The translations under genes were made by a program, and so were the position numbers. A DNA stretch of 64,000 nucleotides from Spirometra erinaceieuropaei. Taxonomy: Eukaryota; Platyhelminthes; Cestoda; Diphyllobothriidea; Diphyllobothriidae. The notes below the pieces were generated by a model, which saw nothing but the letters and a program-made list of their open reading frames with translations, was not told the DNA's origin and did not search any database. Below are positions 14,001 through 23,000 of this stretch, one piece after another. The stretch lies in NCBI GenBank assembly GCA_902702965.1, contig CACRXP010000036.1, positions 1,014,773-1,078,772 on the forward strand. The letters run 5' to 3'. Numbering within the stretch: the stretch's first letter is position 1; each line of letters opens with the position of its first letter.

Positions 14001-17000
14001 GTATTACTTCCAGGTGCTTGACTGGTACGCAACTCCCATCAGTATCATCATAATTGCTGTGACGGAGATTGTGAGCCTGTCCTATGTCTATGGTAAGCAA
14101 TCGCGTGTCACACATCTGTGTCCTTATTTACGTTAAGTAAATGATGGAATCTCTGCATCCAAGTAATATTAAGTTCAACAGTGTTATGCAAGTTATATGT
14201 TGCAGCTCAGCGTAATAGCAAATTACGTTCGACAAATTGCTAGCTTCCGCTTATTTCTCGTTCACTGTTGTGCACGAACTTGAACTGTCAGTGAACCCTC
14301 GAGAGCTCCCTCAATAATTAAACAGGTCATTATTTTCGGCTGTGACCACATCTTGTATGCGTTGGAAATGTTCCCATATACCTTAACGTTGAGGATCACT
14401 AATTTAGGGCGAACGCATGTTAAGTCGTGGAAGTACGCTCAAATCTCTTAGCTAATCAAATAATGGCTTTACAACCAAAATAAAAAGTGATAGTTCGGCT
14501 ATCGTTACCGTCGTCCACTGTGCGCTCCACAGCAGAGTGGAAGCCGTGGCGGTAATTTGCGCGTACATTCATTTATAGTGGTGGCAGATGTGCGCGGTAT
14601 CTACCGCACCCTCTCCTCTCCCACCTGGACTCGGTGTCATGGTAGAGTCAAGAAGACCAGGGGCGGAAGAGAGCGCGGGTGGCGGGCACGGCAGAAACCG
14701 GCATCTAGATATGTCACCAAGCCCTCCGGTCTAGCACGTACACTGACCAGGATTTTAAAAAACAAGAAAAAAGGAGAGGCTTGGATTTCAACTGAGTGGG
14801 AGTGGTCATAAAGGTCACAGTAAGAAGAAACCATTGCAGCCTGACTCTCCGTCCCCTGAGGGGAGGACCAAGTTATCCCGTCAGTTGGCGACTTTCTAAG
14901 TCACAGCTTTTAGCGCACCGTGATGGATTCAAGTGCGTCAGACTTTTTATGGTTAGAAATGTGCGTTGAGACTGTCGACATCGCCCTCTCTTCCCTCTCA
15001 CCGGCACCACTCCGCTGTCTGAGGCAGTCTGATGCGGGAAGTGGGTGCAGTTGCCGACGTGGATCGAGAGCCCGCACCGCACGCACGATGTAGCTGCAAT
15101 ACTTATTATCTTGTGACATAATTCCAGGATATTTTAGCCGCACCAGAATGCCGACTTTGGAATGTCCTTTTTTCTGGTCGCCTGAAACAACCACGGATGG
15201 CCAAAAGAGACCACTTAAGTAGTATGATTTTTGCATTTTCCATTTTTTGTAGAAAACGCGCTCAAAAATATCCTTCCTTGTATTTGTTTGGTAACAGATC
15301 GCATTTTCTTTAAGCATTGTCCTCTAGGGAAGGTCATCGCTGGGAATTTTAAGTTTTCAATTATCACATAATGTTAAACATAATCTGCCGTTGCGTATGC
15401 ATTTAGGACTGCAATTTGTACACCTTCCATGCGGAGAATACCATATGTTCCCCAGGTTATTAAGAAGATGACATCTAAGGCTTGTAAAATTTTGTAATGG
15501 ATGTGTACCATGTTGTATACTTCTTAAGGAACATGAATGGGCGGACAGATATGATGTTATTTTAATGGACATCCCACGATCTCTAGAAATCTCTAATTAC
15601 AAACTTTTTTAAAACCAAAAGACACCCTTTCATTGGGTACCATATTTAAAGGGGACGTAATTTGTCACCAATGAAATACAGGCAAGGATATTTTATAACT
15701 TTTTCATAAAATATATTTGAATTTATAAGGACACCGAAAGTCAGTGGAAAAAGTAAACACTATTCATGCAGTTACTCTTTACCGAAAGGAGCCGAAAAGG
15801 TGCGCTTGCAAAAATCGGCATTCTAGTGCGACTGAAAAATCTTAGAATTATGCAACGTCCTATTTAGTATTATTACCCCACCCAAGTAATCTTTTCCAGT
15901 TGGAAACACTTTCAAAATTTTCGACCAACATTTCTTGAGGTATTTCACCTACTGTGCATCCACGGCGCTAAATTCTCCCCCATTGTACACGAACTCATAT
16001 AATTCGCGGTCCGCCGCGGGCTGCGGGCTGACTATCGAAATGGTTATTTAATGACAAGTACAAAACGTGGCCAGAAAACGCGGGAATTCATCCCAAATTG
16101 ATTTGGCTAGCCATTTTCACCGGGCAGACCTTAACCAGCCTTGGACAGAATCTCAAACCAATGGAGTTCCTTGCGAGGGGTTGGACCTGCTCTCCAGAGT
16201 GCAATAATGCTTGTACTAACGGAAGAACCTTTAACAAAGGGGTCATGTAACTACAAGGAGGGTTCGCAAGGCACTTCTAAACTGGCATCTAAGCTTTCGA
16301 AATAAAAATAATTCTCGGTAACATTTATTGAGATCGCGTTTAGCACGCACTGAAATAGGAACTGAAATTCAGAAGTGTTTCCAAAATCCCTTAATTTAAT
16401 CATGAACCAACATGTGTAATTAACTGAATTTCTAATGTCGGGTTCCAAAAGAAGCGACTTCTACGTATTCATATAAGCCTCTTTTCGGGTCCCTCGCCAG
16501 TTATTTCCTTAGGCTGCCCCCGATGAGAACAAGGTGAACTGTGGCGACTCTGGTAGTGGGTGAACTTGAAGCGCCACAAGCTTGTCCGAGCCCTCCAGCC
16601 CTGGCACTGATGCTGTGCTGGGAATCATGTGATTACGGCTCCCGGGCGGACGTAGCCTTGAGGACAGCCAATCACGGGCGGCCACAAACCACGACCAATC
16701 AACTTATAAAGCCGACGCTGACAGACTCTCACATGACACATTCACGCCCACATCACCTTGGCGAATAGGCGCGCGTCGGGGCTCTGACCGCCATTAAGGC
16801 TGTGTACAGAATCCACAACTTCTACTGGCGCCTTCCCCTCCAGAACGGGATTGGGCCGTGATTATTGTGATGCTCTGAATACACTCACCACTTCGACGCT
16901 ACTGCCCTGGCCATCACAATAATCAGAGGAATTCGTGCTTAGAAGGAGGTGTGTATTCAGTGCTGAGGCTGTAGTGTGTTCGGAGGCCTCGACGCGCGGC

Positions 17001-20000
17001 CGATTCGAGACCCGCTCGCGAGTGTAATGTGAACTCGCATGAATAAGCCCACGCCCCAAGTGAGAGCCAGCCAGCGTTCGTTTATGGAGTTAATTGAGTG
17101 AGTCCAGGGTGGGTGAGCGCCCGAAGCTGACGGTCCTGGGGGCTGAATGCGCGTACTTTTCATGCGCCCATAAGCCGTGATCACATGATGCCTAGCATGT
17201 CGTATGTGTCAGGGCCAGAAGGCATACGCGCGTATGAGGAGCTACAAACTTCATGTAGACTATTAATTTCCGGTCGCACTGCGGCGTCCGAGGAAACCCA
17301 GGCATCCGGATCGCTGTCACTTACAGTAGGTGGGTTAAGTCATGAAATGCCAACCGAAATTACGAAATTCATTTTCGTTTCGAAAAGATTAATTTATTGG
17401 CGCCGTCAAACCAATCAGCATGCAGTTTAATTCTATAATAATTCAGGTACCTCAAGATGCCGGCTTTCCAACGAACTTCTTACCGGCTGCATGAAAAAAT
17501 TATACTCTGCAAAAATGCATACTAATTAAGAAGTATGCATTTTTCTGATTGATTTTCGATGCACTTAAAAATTCAATCATACTTTATGGAAAACGTGTAT
17601 AAAACAATTCATTCTCCTGCTCATTTAATAGAAGATTATGTCTTCTTTAAATTTTATAGCGAAAGAAGGGTATAATTCGGTTTTAAAAAGTTTCTAATTG
17701 TGAAATTTTTTAATACCGTGAAATGGCCGTTCATAAAGCGTCATACCCCTGCATTTACCAACGTGGCTTGTAAAGTTAACAATATGACTCAAATCCACTG
17801 CTAAATCTTATGAACCCCATGTAGTCTCCTTTAAATACCGTAGAGAAATGTATGGTTTCCCTTACGCGGAAAATATACGGCTCGTAGTTTTGAAACGCTG
17901 AATTCAGTAACACAGCAGGTCGGGTTCAAAATGATTCGGGAATTGGAAAAGTTTTTGAAAACCGGATTATATCCTTCTTTCGACTATAAAATTGGAAGAA
18001 GACGTAATTTTCTACCGAATGAGCAAAAGAATGAATATTTTTATGCATGCCTTTCATGAAATATAATTGAATTTTAACGGCATTGAAAATACATCAGTAA
18101 ATATATACTACTTAAGTAGTAGTATATATATTGCGGAGTGTAATTTTTGCATGCAGCCGCTAAGAAGCTCGTCCGAAAGCCGGCATCTTGAGGTGACTGA
18201 ATTATTATAGAATTAAACTGCGTGCTGATTAGTTTAACGGCGCCACTAAATAAATCTTTTCGAAACGAAAATGGATTTCGTAATTTCGGTTGGCACTTTA
18301 TGAGTTCACCCACCTGCTGTAGTCGGATGGTAAATGTGCAGCCTGACCTCTGTGAGAGAAGATTGCAGGCCATGACCTGTTGTTGTCACTCTGTACATTT
18401 GGCAACAACCTCGCCGGGAGAATAAGGAGGCGTCCAGTTGTTCAACTTGGCGGCCATTGCTTTCGAGGGGTGTATTTTCCCTGCCAGACATGGAGCTTGA
18501 AAACACTTTGTCCTTCCTAACACTAACAGATAAACCGATTGCTTTAGCAATCGCTTTTATTCCCTACACTATACACTGTATGTCAGCATAGGTTGACGCT
18601 AGTAGGATGACATTGTCGGCGTAGTCGAGGTCAGTCAGCTGGATCCGAGGGAAAATTCGGCCTTATGAAAATCCTGTACGTTTCTTCCAAGATTTCATTT
18701 GCCAGCGTAGACAGACAGGATAGGCAGCAGAATGTAACCTTGTCTAAACCAGACCAAGTATCGAGTTGCCTAGCGAAGGTAATCATCGCCACATCGTGTC
18801 TACCGGAAGAGTTGCGTGGACCGCTGGACCAGAGGGCAAAGTAAGATTTGATACCCTAGATTTTGATTTCACGAGAATCTGCATGGGGAATTCGGAGTCC
18901 AAGGAGGCATCAAACATCTCCATTGTTTTAATGAAGACTGGGCACTGCCAGACCTTGGGTATAAGGATCGAGGAGCATTTGCAAACACAAGTACCCAGTA
19001 CCACATTTTGGACGTAGATTGGATATTCAGACACTTACAATGCTCGGCCGCATCACTGGACCGGGGTGTTGGGGGCGTCGCTTGACATAGCCGCCATAGC
19101 ATAAACCTTAACGCTCAAAACGGATATTGCGCGTAATCTGGTTATCGTTGCAGACAGAATGCCAAGGCAGTACAATTGGAGGTATCCGCTAGGCGAGTAA
19201 CTGAACACCATGCTGTGGGATGCCGCCGCGAGAACCGCAAAGTCTTGCTGAACTCCATGCTTTGAGCCGCATGAGCGTTACGAATACTTACTCCCGTCTC
19301 CCTAGCAAACACTTAGCCACCCTTTTCCAAACTTTTTACCACCCTCGAAATAAAAGCGCCTACATGCTTATACGAAAACGCTGGGTCATGTAGGTACCTG
19401 ATTCCCCCATGACATATAGCACAGACACCGGCGGTGAGAATGACTCCTTGCGCTCTTGTTAGGGCTCACCGATGGTTCGGACCACGTGCCGTCGAAATGA
19501 CATAACCTGAAGGGAAGCCCGACTTTGATTGTCTTAAGTATTTTGCTGCTGCTGTATGTTCCCGTGTTGCTTTGCCGTACTGATGCAGATGACGGACACT
19601 GACGGGGCCCCGGCTGAAACATTTACCGGAGTATCTTTTGTAATGTGCTGGGCCACAACGCGCGTCGGTGCAATGATTGGACTTCTGCTGCAGCGAGCCT
19701 ACTGATAGATAGTGCAGGAGCTGCTCTTTTGCAATCTGTGTCGTACAACCATGCCTTCTTCAAGACACAACCGCGGCCAGATGTGGAATAGAAGCGTTTT
19801 AGCTATTGGAGTTACGAGAAGGCCGTAGCGGATTTCGAAGGCGAACCATTCTTCTAATTCACCAGCTCCTACCAGCACTGACAACCAAGATGCGGTGACA
19901 GCTACCATGGGCAGCAATTTTTGCTTCGCCGTGTCCTTGATCGCTGTCATTGATACCAGGGGGCTTTCATATCTGTATTGTAGAACTCTTCTTTGTCTTA

Positions 20001-23000
20001 ACTCCATGCATGAGGCCTCTCTGTGGTCTGTCATACTACTTACTAGCATGTCACCAAAATCACTCCACTTGATTCATGCTTACCACGACGGAACAAGGAG
20101 CGGAGTCCGCACGAATAGCAAATAAATTAATTTAATTAATGTTGCCTTTGATGTCCGTCAAAAGTTCCTTTCGATCAAATATTTCCAACTATGTGATAAG
20201 ACTGAGTTCTTCCACACGCATTGCTAGATGACTCCAATGATGCAGCAGGTTCTGGTTCGTGTAGAAGAAGAAAAGCTCTTACGGCCAAAAATACACACCT
20301 TCAAGGGGTATGGAACTAATGGTACTTGCGTTTAATTTTCCGAAGTTGGCCTAAATGCTCGCAGCTTCAGCAACTACTGTACTTTCAGTCAGAAACAAAA
20401 CTGGTTAAATCCACTCTTCGTACTCACTAAAGTAGATTGTTTGCCGTATTGGCCTTCAAGGCGAAATTGTGCCTGAACTTTGCACTGACTGACGCGGTTG
20501 TGTCGAGGTAGCCAACTGCCTAAGTGGACTGATGTTATGAAGGTAGACCCCGAGCGTATCGTTTGCCCTGCGCTCTTCGGTTTGCACGTCTGGCGCGTCA
20601 GATGATATCTTTTTCGCTCCCGAGTCTGTCATCAGTTAACTATAATAGAACATGATGACTCGTTATGTTGCGAATCGGCTGGAGCCGTTTGAATCCCTTC
20701 TCAGGCATATCGTTGAAACCTCGAGTGCGGTTAAGAGGCTGTTTTAAAGATATTTTTATCGTCGATTCCAACGGTGTTTGCATCCCTCTGCGTGGATTCC
20801 TCCTCATCTGCTGTGGTAGTTGTTGGTGCAACAGCATTGGTGGCTGCGTCTCCGTCAGTCCCGCATTGCGGTGCGGCCTTGTGTATGCCCGTTGTAGGTT
20901 CTCCCCTGTTTGGATTCGCCTTCGGCCCAGCTTCGCTCTTGCACTTTTGTCCGTTGAGCTGCCTCTGGGGGGCTTGGAAGGCTGTAGAAGGGTGAGGCAG
21001 CGTTTGATGGGCATTGATTCCGTGTACCAGGAATATATTTTTTCCCTCTTTACGCGGTAATTTCCCGGACCCAGGGTTTCGGCATCTGGAAGGCAAGTGT
21101 GTGTCCGGAGTCTGGGCAGTGTTCGGTCACCAGAGACAATGGATCCATTCTCCTTACTGCCCGCATGTGTTCTTTACTACGGGTTTGTAACTGCTTCTCG
21201 GTCTCCTCGATGCAAGTAGCTTTGAAAGAGTTACAACGGACCGAGTAGATTACGTCTGTTGTTTGGAGGATGGAATGTGTACGAGGAATTCGTTCTCCTC
21301 CTGGCGAGCGCTTCCCTACACTGATGGCGTTTTTGAAGCAGTTTCCCGCCTCCTGAGACCTTTAGAGATGGGCATCACTCATCGACCGGAGTCACCCATT
21401 TAACATTTGGTCGTGAGACCTAAGGTCCTCATCGGTACGAGGCGAAAGATACATATATTAATAACTGCATAGACGAAAATGCTTACCTTGCAGTCCTCAG
21501 GCCTTGAGTTTGCGTTAAATCGCAGCAAGAGTTTCGAAAATTTGGTGGCAAATTCGAAGAATCTAATTCGAGGCGGACACACTTCTTGTTTGCTCTTCGT
21601 TAGACCTGTTTCACCAATACGCAATGAGGTTCTACTCTATTGGAGGTAGGAAAACCAATGGTGTAGTGATGAGTGCTTATTTCATCAAATTGACTTGGTC
21701 TTCTTTGGTTCTGACGCTTCGCCGAACTGTCATCAAGCTACAGCATAATGTCCAATACTTATTTTCGAGCGTGAGTGAAATTCTGAAGAAAGAGCGAATT
21801 GGGTGTATTTTAACGTGCCTTCTTATCACACATGCACCAAATATCCTACTAAAGTATATAATCGTCCCGATTACTGTTTAATCTGGTCACGTAATTTGTC
21901 TGGATTAATTTTCCAGGAAAATCCAATATGCCAACCAATAAATCTTTCAGAATTGAACACTAGAAATCCTCAAATGTTACTTGCTTCCAAAAGTACACAC
22001 CGATTTACGTCGGTTGCCTTTGTGGACACTGCTTTGGACATAGTTGTGCTAGTTTGTTTTACAGCTTAAGTGCTCCCACAATTGATCTGCAATATAGCTG
22101 GTAGATACTAACTAACTGATACTCTGCCTCAGGATTTCTTCGTAAAGCGCTTGGGGGGAAAGCATCGATTTAATCATAATAAAGAAATTGCAAGCACCTA
22201 TGATCACGCTACTACAGTCACATATGAACGTCTGCGAACTATGGGCAACTAAGGTGTAGAAGCCCCTTGAATGATTGCATATTCGACTGTTAGATAGGCA
22301 GACTAGGAGAGTATCCAAGTGACGATCCTGGACATGCGAGTCTACTGAAAACAGTCCAAATGCCCCCTAGACCGCCCACTGTAAAGGTCAGCGCATTGTG
22401 GTTGGTCAGTCAAACGCGATAGAACCGAAGTGAATGTCAACTAAGAGAACATTTTTTGTCGAAAATATACTCCTTTGTAACGGTTATAAGGGGGACTTTT
22501 AATGGACTCAACAGGCGGTCAGCCGAGTCTCTCAAAATTAATTGCTGAGTCCAAGATTCAGTCAATGAAGAATGGAAAAGAAGAAAATCATGTCCTTCAA
22601 TACAACAAGTTTCTTCCTTGAAAATCGGTTCTCAGAGTATACGTAAGTTTCTTGCTTTTCACTGTAACAAGTTTTATATTCTGAACGAAAATTCCAAAAC
22701 GAATATCGCCTTTTGGGCCGATGAGACTGGCGTTTTTACGAGTTTCTTTAAACACCACGAGTTCCTATCCGAGAGGTTGTCTATGCAAGTTAGAAAAGCG
22801 CCTGGACAAATGGCGGTCGAATTTAATTTCCGAGTCAGTATTGAGCCCAGTTTATCACACACATCTGCATGTGATCTCAGGTAACAAGACCGAGAGATGA
22901 TGAACATTCTTAGTGGTTTGAAGCCGTCCATTTTTGTCAGTACGTTAACGGCCGTGTATCACTCATCTGAAACTATTGAGAAGTCAAAACATCTCTTGTC

